DNA from: JADJXV01 sp964527785
Lineage (GTDB): Bacteria; Bacteroidota; Ignavibacteria; Kapaibacteriales; UBA961
Assembly: GCA_964527785.1 (NCBI GenBank)
Contig: CAZGNO010000010.1
Location: 3,538-67,537 of the forward strand
Reading direction: 5' to 3'
DNA: 64,000 bases
Position 1 is the stretch's first letter. Each line of letters begins with the position of its first letter. The notes below the pieces were generated by a model, which saw nothing but the letters and a program-made list of their open reading frames with translations, made no database searches and had not been told where the DNA came from. Below, in pieces: positions 26,936-36,690 of the stretch. Position numbers and translations under genes: made by a program.

Positions 26936-27340
26936 AAACGATTGTTTGCACCTGAGCTATTGTATCGTAAGTATAAAAAAAACTGCAGGTCATGCTAGTT
27001 GTTTACCTCCTGCATTACCATGTTACAAGAAAAAAACAGCTAAGTCAAGGCAGTTGCTACAACTGCCTTTCCGTATATACGGTTAGTAGGAAGGTCGGTT
27101 GTAGCAACCGACCTGACACATAAAATTGCATGTCTCAACGTCCATTTTGTAGTTTTCGGTTGTTTACAGCCGTGCAATGAATAGTTGTATTTTTTTACAT
27201 CCCAAGACCTTGAAGGTTTTCGAAAACCTTCAAGGTCTAAATTCAACTGCCTTGACTTGAATAAAACTTTACTCTGTTCTTGCCGTTAGATTCACCACGC
27301 TGCTCACCACGTCTCTGTTCGCCATTACCCAAATTTCACT
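26936..27340. repeat. Intergenic repeat cluster: two hairpins, a 38-bp dispersed repeat and a 34-bp palindrome
   Basis: No gene is supported. 27044-27081 is identical over 38 bases to 63948-63985. It contains the hairpin GGCAGTTG-cta-CAACTGCC (27049-27067) and is followed by GGTCGGTTG-tag-CAACCGACC (27093-27113). 27160-27190 resembles 63896-63935 (a shared CCGTGCA core after a short dyad). 27205-27238 is a perfect 34-bp palindrome without a loop (each arm 17 nt, centred TTTTC/GAAAA). Dispersed intergenic repeats of REP or MITE type are the likely explanation. Confidence 0.75.
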
Positions 27341-27371
27341 TGATTCTCCCTTCCCAAATTCCGTAATTTTG
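27340..27371 (+). promoter_or_regulatory. groESL promoter
   Basis: TTG at 27340-27342, a 21-nt spacer, then TAATTTTG at 27364-27371. This matches the Bacteroidota -33/-7 consensus and sits 12 nt upstream of the CIRCE operator, which would cover the transcription start. Confidence 0.7.
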
Positions 27372-27383
27372 TAACAAAAAATA

Positions 27384-27410
27384 TTAGCACTCTACAATAG
27401 AGAGTGCTAA
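27384..27410 (+). promoter_or_regulatory. CIRCE operator (HrcA binding site)
   Basis: TTAGCACTC (27384-27392), a 9-nt spacer and GAGTGCTAA (27402-27410): a perfect match to the CIRCE element. HrcA binds it and represses chaperone genes until heat shock. It implies an hrcA gene elsewhere in the genome. Confidence 0.97.
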
Positions 27411-27508
27411 TATCCGTTGATACCCAACTATAAAAACTTCGGCAACATTATGCCACACACTTTCTCAATTGTTTTTTATTTAATTTATTCTTTAAGGAGT
27501 ATAGTATT

Positions 27509-27799
27509 ATGACAGTAACCCCTTTGCACGACCGCGTACTAGTACGCCCTTCGCAGCCGGAATCAGTTACCGCAGGCGGCATCATTATTCCCGATACAGC
27601 GCAAGAAAAATCTATGCGCGGTGAAATAGTGGCAGCCGGACCAGGCAAAACTACCGAAGACGGAAAAGTAATCACTCTGCAGGTAAAAGTTGGAGATAAT
27701 GTATTGTATGGTAAATATGCAGGTTCGGAAATCAGTGTGAATGGTGAAGATTTGCTCTTGATGCGCGAAAGCGACATCCTTGCAACGGTAAAGATGTAA
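27509..27799 (+). CDS. groS: Co-chaperonin GroES
   Basis: A 96-residue GroES. The family start is T-V-T-P-L-H-D-R-V-L-V-R-P. The mobile loop (about 15-32, SQPESVTAGGIIIPDTAQEK) carries the I-I-I motif that docks into GroEL, and the end is D-L-L-L-M-R-E-S-D-I-L-A-T-V. It caps the GroEL ring during folding. AAGGAG (27494-27499) precedes the ATG. Transcribed with groEL from the CIRCE-controlled promoter. Confidence 0.98.
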   Translation: MTVTPLHDRVLVRPSQPESVTAGGIIIPDTAQEKSMRGEIVAAGPGKTTEDGKVITLQVKVGDNVLYGKYAGSEISVNGEDLLLMRESDILATVKM

Positions 27800-27878
27800 T
27801 GTCTGCCTGACGCTAACAGCAGACTCGGCTAAAAATTAAAAAAAGTTTTATTATAATTTATTTCAGGAGAAAACAATT

Positions 27879-29513
27879 ATGGCTTCAAAAGTTATAACAT
27901 TCGACGTGGAAGCACGTACCGCACTCAAGCGCGGAGTTGATCAGCTTGCAAATGCAGTAAAGGTTACACTCGGACCTAAAGGTCGCAACGTTATCATTGA
28001 CAAAAAATTCGGCTCACCGACAATTACTAAAGACGGCGTGACCGTTGCCAAAGAAATTGATTTGGAAGATCCGATCGAAAACCTCGGCGCGCAACTGGTA
28101 AAAGAAGTTGCTTCTAAAACAAGCGATGCAGCCGGTGATGGAACAACTACTGCGACTGTGCTTGCTCAGTCAATCGTTCACGAAGGTCTTAAAAACGTAA
28201 CTGCAGGTGCTAATCCGATGGATTTGAAACGCGGTATTGACCTAGCTGTAAAAGCGATTACTGAACGTCTCAAAGAAATGAGCCGCAAAGTAACAAGCCA
28301 AAAAGAAGTTGCACAAGTAGGTACAATTTCTGCGAATAACGATGAAACCATCGGTAATTTGATTGCAGAAGCAATGGAAAAAGTTGGCAAAGACGGCGTT
28401 ATCACCGTAGAAGAAGCACGTGGAACAGATACCACAATGGATGTTGTAGAAGGTATGCAATTCGACAGAGGTTACCTCTCTCCATACTTTGTGACTGACG
28501 CTGAAACAATGGAAGTTGTAATGGAAAACCCATATATCCTCATCCATGACAAGAAAATCACAGCAATCAAAGATTTGCTCCCAATCCTCGAAAAATCTGC
28601 TCAATCAGGTCGCGGTTTGGTAGTTATTGCCGAAGATATCGAAGGTGAGGCACTTGCTACGCTTGTTGTAAACAAACTTCGCGGAACACTTCGTATTGCT
28701 GCCGTGAAAGCTCCGGGCTTTGGCGATCGTCGCAAAGCGATGCTCGAAGACTTGGCTGTTCTTACAGGCGGTACAGTTATCAGCGAAGAAAAAGGATTCA
28801 AACTCGAAAGTGCTACTCTTGCTTACCTCGGTACTGCCAAGAAAGTAACAATTGACAAAGACAATACTACAATTGTTGAAGGTGCAGGCAAAACAGACGA
28901 TATCAAAAAACGTATCAACGAAATCAAAGCGCAAGTTGATAAAACAACAAGCGATTACGACAAAGAAAAACTTCAAGAACGTCTTGCTAAACTTTCGGGT
29001 GGTGTAGCTGTTCTCAAAATCGGTGCTTCTACCGAAGTTGAAATGAAAGAAAAGAAAGCCCGTGTTGAGGATGCTCTTCACGCAACTCGCGCTGCGGTTG
29101 AAGAAGGTATCGTACCGGGTGGTGGTGTTGCTTATCTTCGCGCAGTAAGTGCATTAGATAATCTAAAAGGCGAAAATCACGACCAGCAAACAGGTATTGC
29201 GATTATCCGTCGTGCTATCGAAGAGCCGATTCGTCAGATTACTGCAAATGCAGGTCTTGAATCATCGGTGATTGTGAATAATATCAAAGCAGGTTCAGAC
29301 GCTTATGGTTTCAATGCACGCACAGAAATATATGAAGACCTTATCGTAGCCGGTGTTATTGACCCGACTAAGGTTTCCCGCGTAGCTCTCGAGAATGCTG
29401 CTTCGGTAGCGAGCTTGCTCCTCACAACAGAAGCAACTATCGTAGAAAGACCTGAAGAAAACAAAGGTATGGCTGGTGGAATGCCACATGGTCATGGTGG
29501 AATGGATTATTAA
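27879..29513 (+). CDS. groL: Chaperonin GroEL
   Basis: A full-length 544-residue GroEL. It has the conserved ATP-site stretch D-G-T-T-T-A-T-V-L-A (about 87-96), K-V-T-L-G-P-K-G-R-N-V, the apical domain and a C-terminal Gly/Met tail (GMAGGMPHGHGGMDY). It folds non-native proteins inside its cavity with GroES. An AGGAG motif precedes the ATG, 79 nt after groES. A hairpin terminator follows the stop. Confidence 0.99.
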   Translation: MASKVITFDVEARTALKRGVDQLANAVKVTLGPKGRNVIIDKKFGSPTITKDGVTVAKEIDLEDPIENLGAQLVKEVASKTSDAAGDGTTTATVLAQSIVHEGLKNVTAGANPMDLKRGIDLAVKAITERLKEMSRKVTSQKEVAQVGTISANNDETIGNLIAEAMEKVGKDGVITVEEARGTDTTMDVVEGMQFDRGYLSPYFVTDAETMEVVMENPYILIHDKKITAIKDLLPILEKSAQSGRGLVVIAEDIEGEALATLVVNKLRGTLRIAAVKAPGFGDRRKAMLEDLAVLTGGTVISEEKGFKLESATLAYLGTAKKVTIDKDNTTIVEGAGKTDDIKKRINEIKAQVDKTTSDYDKEKLQERLAKLSGGVAVLKIGASTEVEMKEKKARVEDALHATRAAVEEGIVPGGGVAYLRAVSALDNLKGENHDQQTGIAIIRRAIEEPIRQITANAGLESSVIVNNIKAGSDAYGFNARTEIYEDLIVAGVIDPTKVSRVALENAASVASLLLTTEATIVERPEENKGMAGGMPHGHGGMDY

Positions 29514-29540
29514 TCCAAACTTGCCTTCGGTAGAATATAA

Positions 29541-29572
29541 AATCCCGCTTTGGAGGAATCCAGAGCGGGATT
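29541..29572. terminator. Bidirectional terminator between groEL and the WD40 protein gene
   Basis: A 13-bp stem (AATCCCGCT 29541-29549 with AGCGGGATT 29564-29572, extended inward by a T-G wobble and TGG/CCA) with a 6-nt loop. T-runs lie on both sides. It serves groEL on the plus strand and the converging minus-strand gene. Confidence 0.9.
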
Positions 29573-29654
29573 TTATTATTTGCAGTATTCAAGTTATAAA
29601 TACAACTTTTTGATTTGAAAAATTCAAGTTGAAATATTCATATGGCTAAAAGCC

Positions 29655-32600
29655 CTACCTGTGAACTTCCATTTGCACTGTTCGCTCTTGAGTAGGTGTT
29701 TGCAGATGTAAGAAGTAAAAACCCGTGCTCAAATCACTGACATCCAAGTGAATTGAATGCATTCCAACAGCAATTTCACCGTTGATAAATGTTTTGGCTA
29801 CCCTTCCCCTTGCATCAATAAGGCGGAGTTTGGTTATCCCTTTTTCTATTATTCTCATTGTAAGCTCTGCAACATTTCCGGCTGGATTTGGAGCTAGAGG
29901 TCCTAGTTGAATTTGCTCGAACATCAACTGCTTTTTAGACAGCAACCTGAAGAATCCGTTTTCAATACTTAGCAGAACCGAACCGCCTATTGCCCTTACG
30001 TCTTCAGCTGAAATTTCCGTAACAGAATCAATGCCCGACCTTACCCTGAATGTATATCTGAGTTGTGTGTCCTTGGTAAATTCTATTGGGAAAGTGAACG
30101 GGATTGTACTTTGCCCGTTTTCTACTGATGCTTTCGGGGTACTGCCTACCGGCTCCAGCATAGCACCGTTATAGTTTAACTTACCGGTAAATGCTGTAGC
30201 ATTTGATAGAAAGAGGTTTTTCGATTTTGTCAATATCAGAGGAATTGAGACCGTATCATCCGATTGTGCGGCAACATTACCTATTGTTATCAAAGCTGAA
30301 GCCAGAGCCGGAGTATTACCCTTTTCATCAGTTGCCCTGCCCATCACCGATACCGAAACAGGGGAGAATGCACCATCAGCATTGAATACTACTTCGGTAT
30401 ATTTATACCCCATACCCTTTGGTGCAAACCGGATACCCACCTGTACTGTTTGATTGGGTTTAATCGTCATCGGGTTATTATTGAGTATCATAAAATCTTC
30501 AGGGTTCAACCCAGCGAGTTCAACCGTCTGAAGCGTAACCGGAACCGCAGACTTGTTCCGAACCATCAGAATCCCAAGCGAATCCTTCTGTTTCCCTAAT
30601 ACAACATTACCCATATTCACGGAATATGACAGGGCTAACAGAGGCGAATTTGGCACACCTTCACCAAAAAGTTGCCTGACAACCGGCGCACGTTTACTCC
30701 CGAAATCAAAATTCAACCCTCCCGCCGAACGCCCGACTTCTTTTGGGGCAAATCGAATGTCAACCGGCATATACTCCCCTGGGTTGAGTGTAAAATTACT
30801 ATTACCCCCGACTATCGAATAATCCTGAGTATTCGGACCTGCTGCCGAGATCGAAACTGATACAGGAGTCACTCCGTTATTTTTTATCGCATAATTTTTG
30901 GGGAGGTCTTTCTCAGTACCTACATCCACCTGCCCGAAGAGAGCTACTCCGCCAGTAATCTGAACTGTATCAGTAATTCCTTCACCTGTAATGTTTTTTG
31001 TGAGAACTTCTGCTTGAGTGTAAATTTTAATTTGGGCAGATTTAAGCCCCGCTGTCAAAGGAGTAAATAAAAACTCACCGGTTTCTTCCCCGCCAATAGG
31101 TACAATAACTGGATATTGTCTGGGAATTACTGTAAAATCAGCAGAATTGAGACCTTTTACTAAAACTACCGAATCCACTCTATACTGGAAATTCCCACTG
31201 TTGCGCAGATAACCCTGAACGACTATATCTTTTGAAGTACCTACCGAAACTTGCCCCATATCTACATCCCGTACCATCGGAGTAGGCAAATCCAGCGAAA
31301 ACAGCTGGTCGGATTCATCGGCTTGGAGTGTAGCTGAAGGCGGTTCAATATCCCAGATTTTAACGGAAAAATCTTTGCTTGACGTCGCTACCTGTCCTCC
31401 GTCGTGATTCCAAGCAATGTGAGTGACAATACCTTTATACCCTTGAAGAACAGCTTCTACAGTTCCGTCATCAGCATTCCATATTTTCGCAGTGAAATCA
31501 GTGCCTGACGTTGCTATCTTGCTGCCGTCAGGACTCCATATCACATTATTAAACATACCTGAACCACCATCGAACATAAAATTCTGTATTCCGTAGCTGT
31601 CATGTATTTCCCATACAGACCCCCACGAGTTGTCACCTATAGCTACAAGACGTTTACTGTCTGGACTCCACGCAATTCCCGAAATATAACTATTGTGTCC
31701 TGAGAGAGAAATTGAATCGCCTGTAACCATATCCCAAATCGTGATTAACTTATTTTCGCCTCCAACAGCAAATTTGCTGCCGTCAGGACTCAACGCCACA
31801 TAACTTACCACGTATGGCAAGCTAAATCTTTTGACAAGGTTCCCGGTGGCAACATTCCAAACGTCAGCTTCTTCACTCCAAGACGGTCCGTTTGTAATTA
31901 TCATTGTGCCGTCCGGAGACCATTCTGCAAAGGTATATACGTTTCCGGATGCTTTAAATTCATGGATAATCTCTCCCGTTTGTGCATTCCAAATAATTGC
32001 CGTCCCATCGCTACCCGAAGTCAATATTGAATTGCCTGAAGGGTTCCACCGCACAGATGTCGGTCTATACTTATGTCCTGATAAGATTGCAATCTGTGTT
32101 CTTGAATCTATATCCCAAACCATTCCAGAATTATCCTCCCCGATGAAGGCAATTTTACTGCCGTCAGGACTCCATCTCGCCTCGGTTACCGATTTTACTT
32201 GCCCGTTAAATTCAAATGATAGTTTTCCGCTTTGAGTATCCCATATCCTTACTACCCCGTCATTACTTGCCGAAACGACCATATCTCCTTCAGGATTCCA
32301 ATCCACTTTCCACACTGCACCAGTATGACCATCACAGTCAACCGGCTTATCACTCTTAGAAGATTCACGTACACTTTGCGATACCCTAGCCATATATTCC
32401 GTTCCGAATTTTGTGGGTAGTCTGTGCTTATACTCCAAGCCGGTTGCTTTGGTAGCAATTGTGTTCCATGTTTTCCCCGCGTTGTCGCTTATTTGCAGTT
32501 TAACTTCGTCAGTTGCTGGGACTCCGTTCCAACGAATCGTGTCATCGCTTCCAGCTGCCAGCTTTTCGCCGTTATTTGGATAGGAGAGTTTCAGTTTACT

Positions 32601-33833
32601 TGTTTGTGGTCCAGGTTTTTTAGTATCGAATCTTGCTCCTACATAATATTGCTGAGGACATACATCCGTTTCAAAAATGAATTCAGTCCAATTGTAGTTG
32701 CTATCAGCTGGAGTGTACCGGACTGTAAGAGTCTTACTCTCGTTTTCATTAAGCGTAAACTGCTTCGGAATGATATCAAAAGCACTTTTTGTAGATGTGA
32801 TGTTTTTAACTGTAAAACCAGCTGATAATGCTGTAACTGTTACTGTCGTATCGTGTGCAACACCTAACGGAGCCGGTGATTTGAACATTATACTTTTAGG
32901 CGAAAATGCCAATTGTGCCGTATTTGATTTATCTACGGAATAATTTACACTTGAGCTTACGGTTTGCCATGTAAGTGTTGCAGTATGGTTGCCGGCTTCA
33001 CACTGGGAATTGCTTCGCCACACTATTTCGCAAGGCTCGCCTGACTGACTAGTCTGTAGCATTTGCAGATACAGTCTTTCTGCTTCCTTCAGGGTGGTTA
33101 TGTTCTCGAAGTACATGCCTCCGGTTTGCGATGTAATATCTTTCAATGACTTTGGGCACCGAAGTCCGAGTGTTACCGCGAATATCATGCAATCTTGAGC
33201 ATTAGCTTCTGCAACAATCGCTTTTACATTCGGTTCGAAGTTCGGCAGACCGTCTGTTATGTAGATGACAACCTTTTTATATTTTGAATGTTTGGAGATT
33301 TGCAAAGCACCTGCAAGTGGTTTAAGCATCCCCATATCATAGTCCGTGCCCCCATTCGGTTGTAATGTGGTAAGTGCTGATAGTAATTTCTGCCTGTCGG
33401 TTGTAAAATCCTTGTTGAAAAAGTTTTGATTGTTGAATGACCCGACAGCACCTTCACTCAAACCTTGGGGTATTCCGTTTATCCACGAAGTGGCAGCTGC
33501 CTTTGCAAGGTCTATGCCACTGACACCTGAGTAAAGTGTTTTCATTGAGCCGGATACATCCACCATAATCACTGATGAAAGTGCTACATTCTCCGGTTGC
33601 TGCGGACATGTTACTGAAATTACTGGTGATGATTTTAAAATGTCGGTTATTGACAGCTCAGAAGCAGTCGGTTCTTCGCGATACCCTTGCTTGCCATACG
33701 CATTGAATTTCCCGCGGAGAATGGGGAATTTGCTGTAGTCCACATCATACAATCGAAGGGTTTGCGCAAAAGCAGGAAATGAAGTCAGAATTGCGAAAGC
33801 GGTAATGAATACAATAGGTAGAAAACGTTTCAT
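29655..33833 (-). CDS. Giant secreted protein: vWA, eight WD40 repeats, ASH domains, cohesin-like domain, T9SS sorting domain
   Basis: A 1392-residue protein. Signal peptide 1-23. The von Willebrand A domain (about 84-260) has the metal site D-V-S-G-S (92-96) and N-G-G-T-D-Y. One ASH/choice-of-anchor D domain lies at about 310-400. Eight WD40 repeats (about 500-830) are visible, each with a W-S/N-P-D/E-G-x-x-I ... W-D/N pattern. Three more ASH domains follow (about 855-1190, G-x-V-x-V-G-T). A cohesin-like beta-sandwich at about 1195-1300 (SIPLILTKSKNLFL) precedes the T9SS type A signal (APNPAGNVAELTMRI ... GFYFLHLQTP). Surface display is inferred. The ligand is unknown. Confidence 0.9.
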   Translation of the reverse strand: MKRFLPIVFITAFAILTSFPAFAQTLRLYDVDYSKFPILRGKFNAYGKQGYREEPTASELSITDILKSSPVISVTCPQQPENVALSSVIMVDVSGSMKTLYSGVSGIDLAKAAATSWINGIPQGLSEGAVGSFNNQNFFNKDFTTDRQKLLSALTTLQPNGGTDYDMGMLKPLAGALQISKHSKYKKVVIYITDGLPNFEPNVKAIVAEANAQDCMIFAVTLGLRCPKSLKDITSQTGGMYFENITTLKEAERLYLQMLQTSQSGEPCEIVWRSNSQCEAGNHTATLTWQTVSSSVNYSVDKSNTAQLAFSPKSIMFKSPAPLGVAHDTTVTVTALSAGFTVKNITSTKSAFDIIPKQFTLNENESKTLTVRYTPADSNYNWTEFIFETDVCPQQYYVGARFDTKKPGPQTSKLKLSYPNNGEKLAAGSDDTIRWNGVPATDEVKLQISDNAGKTWNTIATKATGLEYKHRLPTKFGTEYMARVSQSVRESSKSDKPVDCDGHTGAVWKVDWNPEGDMVVSASNDGVVRIWDTQSGKLSFEFNGQVKSVTEARWSPDGSKIAFIGEDNSGMVWDIDSRTQIAILSGHKYRPTSVRWNPSGNSILTSGSDGTAIIWNAQTGEIIHEFKASGNVYTFAEWSPDGTMIITNGPSWSEEADVWNVATGNLVKRFSLPYVVSYVALSPDGSKFAVGGENKLITIWDMVTGDSISLSGHNSYISGIAWSPDSKRLVAIGDNSWGSVWEIHDSYGIQNFMFDGGSGMFNNVIWSPDGSKIATSGTDFTAKIWNADDGTVEAVLQGYKGIVTHIAWNHDGGQVATSSKDFSVKIWDIEPPSATLQADESDQLFSLDLPTPMVRDVDMGQVSVGTSKDIVVQGYLRNSGNFQYRVDSVVLVKGLNSADFTVIPRQYPVIVPIGGEETGEFLFTPLTAGLKSAQIKIYTQAEVLTKNITGEGITDTVQITGGVALFGQVDVGTEKDLPKNYAIKNNGVTPVSVSISAAGPNTQDYSIVGGNSNFTLNPGEYMPVDIRFAPKEVGRSAGGLNFDFGSKRAPVVRQLFGEGVPNSPLLALSYSVNMGNVVLGKQKDSLGILMVRNKSAVPVTLQTVELAGLNPEDFMILNNNPMTIKPNQTVQVGIRFAPKGMGYKYTEVVFNADGAFSPVSVSVMGRATDEKGNTPALASALITIGNVAAQSDDTVSIPLILTKSKNLFLSNATAFTGKLNYNGAMLEPVGSTPKASVENGQSTIPFTFPIEFTKDTQLRYTFRVRSGIDSVTEISAEDVRAIGGSVLLSIENGFFRLLSKKQLMFEQIQLGPLAPNPAGNVAELTMRIIEKGITKLRLIDARGRVAKTFINGEIAVGMHSIHLDVSDLSTGFYFLHLQTPTQERTVQMEVHR

Positions 33834-34376
33834 TTGATTACTATATAAGTTCAGTTTGAAAATATGGTATTAGTATTTGGTACGTGCGAAAGTACGAAAT
33901 TATTTTCAGATTGTACCCGTATTTAATACTATTGTATCCGTAATTAATACAATGAGATTATATTATTTAAATGAATCTTAGCAAAAGTTTACTCCTGTAC
34001 TTCACTTTTCTCTGTTCCATTTTTAATGATTTCGTATTGTGTTCCGTCCTGTTTTTGTAGTGCTTTATGGAGATTCTTCAGTCGAGGACTCATTCTGAAT
34101 GACACTATTTAATTGGTACGGCTTAATTTTGTCATGGCACTTACTTATGTTAGCCAATCTACTATTAATATTCACTTCGTTAGAACCAATAAGGAAACTT
34201 TTCCCCAAAACCAAAGTATATCACCAAATCAAACAAAAGCCCTACCCCAACCTTAACCTATCCTTAACATTAATTAGGTTTTGTTGCTGCAAGTATGGCA
34301 GTATTTTTGCGAGTAAAACTCTGTCTGCTCCATAATTTCAATACTGTAAAAAAACAAGTTACGTCAATACTGTATC
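33834..34376. other. AT-rich divergent intergenic region
   Basis: About 540 bases between the divergent WD40 and DUF5916 genes. It must hold both promoters; the plus-strand one is listed separately. A 78-codon frame at 34099-34335 has no family resemblance and runs through the promoter, so it is not called. Otherwise nothing is recognised. Confidence 0.5.
34280..34309 (+). promoter_or_regulatory. Candidate promoter of the DUF5916 gene
   Basis: TTTG (34280-34283), an 18-nt spacer, then TATTTTTG (34302-34309), about 67 nt before the ATG at 34377. It fits the Bacteroidota consensus. Confidence 0.55.
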
Positions 34377-36686
34377 ATGTCTGTAAATATGAATTCCTTC
34401 AAATGCTTACTACTCAATGTGATTCTAGTATTGGTTTCGCTGTGTACTATAGAGTACATCGCAAAAGCAGACGAACCTCTTGCAGCGAAAAAACCGTTTG
34501 CTCCCAATCGTAAGCCGTCCATCACCATACCCCGTTTCACCGAAAATGCAATTACAATTGACGGTAAAATTGACGAACCTCTGTGGAAAGAGGCAGCAGT
34601 TGCCGGTAATTTCTGTGAAGTAAAGCCGGGCGATAATTCCTGTCCGCCGGTCAATACGGTAGTGTTTATCGGATATGATGATAAGAAATTATACGTGGCG
34701 TTTATTGCGTACGACAATCCTGCTGATATCCGTGTTTCACTTCAAGACCGTGACCGTATTTTCAGGGACGATTTTATTGGCATTATCCTCGACACCTATC
34801 AGTCATCGGCATGGGCATATGAGCTATTTGTAAATCCAATCGGTATTCAAGGGGATTTGCGGTGGACGAATGGAGGTAATGAGGATGAGTCGCTCGATAT
34901 AATATTTGAATCAAAAGGAATGATCACCGAGAATGGTTATCAAGTCGAAATTGCTGTTCCGTTCAGCAGCTTGCGATTCCCTGACAAACCCGTCCAATCA
35001 TGGGATTTTACAGTTCTAAGGATTCATCCGCGTGAAACCCGCCGACAGATTTCATGGACGGAAAATGACCGCAATAATTCGTGCTGGCCCTGCCAGTTCG
35101 GTACTATGACGGGAATTACCAATATTCGTTCCGGTTCAGCATTGCAGATTCTTCCTTCGCTTGTCGGCTCTCAGTCCGGTGAACGAACTGACCCTACTGC
35201 AAATTTTCAGAATAGTAGAGCCAAAGGGGAAGTGGGCTTGAGTATTCGTTATCCGTTCAGCTCTAACTTATCCGCCGAGGCAACTTTTAATCCTGATTTC
35301 AGTCAAGTAGAATCCGACCAAGCCCTTATTGATGTGAATTCCACCTTCCGTTTGTTTTACCCCGAACGCCGTACTTTCTTTAGCGAGGGTGCTGATTTAT
35401 ACCAGACTTTTATTAGTGCCGTGTATTCCCGCTCGATTAATAATCCGATAACTGCCGTCAAACTGACAGGCGGGGCAGGGCAAACAAATTTTGGTGCAAT
35501 TTCAGCACTTGATGAAGAAACGCCGGTAATTGTGCCGCTTGAAGAACGCAGTCTTTACGGGATAGCTGCCAAAAGTTTGACAAACATTGCACGTGTAAGG
35601 CATTCATTTGGAGACGGTTCCAATCTTGGTGCTATTATTACCGACAGGCATTATGACGGTGGCGGATTCAGCACGAACGGCGGATTTGACGGTATGTACC
35701 GTTTTTGGGATAATATGCAACTAGAAGGGCAAATCCTCGCAAGCAGCACCCGTGAGCCAAACCAACCGGAGGTACTTGCAACCACGGATACTTTCAATAG
35801 AGGGCAATTCACAGCCAATCTGGATGGTGAAAAATTCAATGGGTTTGCTTCATATCTTGGCTTGAAACAGTATGGTCGTAATTTTAAGATGGAGCTTACC
35901 TCATCAATGATGAGTCCCGGCTTTCGAGCAGAAACAGGTTTTGAACCGAGAGCTAATCAACGAAGAGCAGGGGTTTGGACTGCATACAAATTCTATCCGA
36001 ACGGGAAAATTGTAGAAAATTGGCAACCGGGCTTTAGCGGTGGGCGAATCTGGAATTTTGACGGAACGATAAAAGACGGGTGGCTGGTACCGATGATTAA
36101 CTTCCAACTAAGCGGACAAACCAATATAAACTTTGAATACTTGATAAGCGGCGAACGTTTTCGCACAATCTTTTTTGGTGGGATACGGCGTTTGTCCGGC
36201 AATTTTGGAACTCAATTTAGCGAGCTTTTTCAGGCGGATGCATATTTTACTGTTGGGAGGAGTATCGCTCGAAATATTGATGTACCTGTCCTCGGTAAAA
36301 TGCTATCGGTAGGTTATAGCTTTACTTTCAAACCCCTTGACCGTTTAAATATTCAACAAAATGTAGATTACTCTCGGTTGGATTATCCGTCCGGTGAGAA
36401 TATTTTTGACGGAGTGGTAGTTAGAACCCGTCTTAATTACCAACATTCCCGTGAACTCTCGGCTCGTATTGTAGTGCAATACGACAGTTTTAGCCATGAC
36501 ATGAGCTTCGAGCCGCTGGTCTCATACAAGCTCAACCCGTTTTCAATATTTTATATTGGTTCTACAAACCGCTGGCATAATTTCTATGACGAGCAGAAGC
36601 CCGGAAGCACGGAATATTACGATGATGCTTTGCGTCATTCTGCGCGAACGTACTTTTTTAAACTTCAGTATCTGTTTCAGGTGTGA
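34377..36686 (+). CDS. DUF5916 outer-membrane-type protein with CBM9-like (DOMON) N-terminal domain
   Basis: A 769-residue secreted or outer-membrane protein with a signal peptide in the first 31 residues. The N-terminal domain (about 50-240) is the carbohydrate-binding family 9-like fold: I-T-I-D-G-K-I-D-E-P-L-W-K-E-A, D-D-K-K-L-Y-V-A-F-I-A-Y-D, D-D-F-I-G-I-I-L-D-T-Y, Y-Q-V-E-I-A-V-P-F-S-S-L-R-F. The rest is the DUF5916 region, rich in alternating strands with N-P-D-F-S-Q-V-E-S-D and F-Y-P-E-R-R-T-F-F-S-E-G, and ends in a barrel-like segment F-F-K-L-Q-Y-L-F-Q-V. Members occur widely in Bacteroidota; binding of a polysaccharide or glycan is suspected, not shown. It converges on the STAND gene with 4 nt between the stops. 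Confidence 0.88.
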   Translation: MSVNMNSFKCLLLNVILVLVSLCTIEYIAKADEPLAAKKPFAPNRKPSITIPRFTENAITIDGKIDEPLWKEAAVAGNFCEVKPGDNSCPPVNTVVFIGYDDKKLYVAFIAYDNPADIRVSLQDRDRIFRDDFIGIILDTYQSSAWAYELFVNPIGIQGDLRWTNGGNEDESLDIIFESKGMITENGYQVEIAVPFSSLRFPDKPVQSWDFTVLRIHPRETRRQISWTENDRNNSCWPCQFGTMTGITNIRSGSALQILPSLVGSQSGERTDPTANFQNSRAKGEVGLSIRYPFSSNLSAEATFNPDFSQVESDQALIDVNSTFRLFYPERRTFFSEGADLYQTFISAVYSRSINNPITAVKLTGGAGQTNFGAISALDEETPVIVPLEERSLYGIAAKSLTNIARVRHSFGDGSNLGAIITDRHYDGGGFSTNGGFDGMYRFWDNMQLEGQILASSTREPNQPEVLATTDTFNRGQFTANLDGEKFNGFASYLGLKQYGRNFKMELTSSMMSPGFRAETGFEPRANQRRAGVWTAYKFYPNGKIVENWQPGFSGGRIWNFDGTIKDGWLVPMINFQLSGQTNINFEYLISGERFRTIFFGGIRRLSGNFGTQFSELFQADAYFTVGRSIARNIDVPVLGKMLSVGYSFTFKPLDRLNIQQNVDYSRLDYPSGENIFDGVVVRTRLNYQHSRELSARIVVQYDSFSHDMSFEPLVSYKLNPFSIFYIGSTNRWHNFYDEQKPGSTEYYDDALRHSARTYFFKLQYLFQV

Positions 36687-36690
36687 GTTC

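Noticed and set aside
26936..27508. A CRISPR array
   Set aside because: The repeats here are few, palindromic and not evenly spaced, and no cas gene is present.
34099..34335. A 78-codon frame in the divergent intergenic region
   Set aside because: No family resemblance and it runs through the promoter of the DUF5916 gene.
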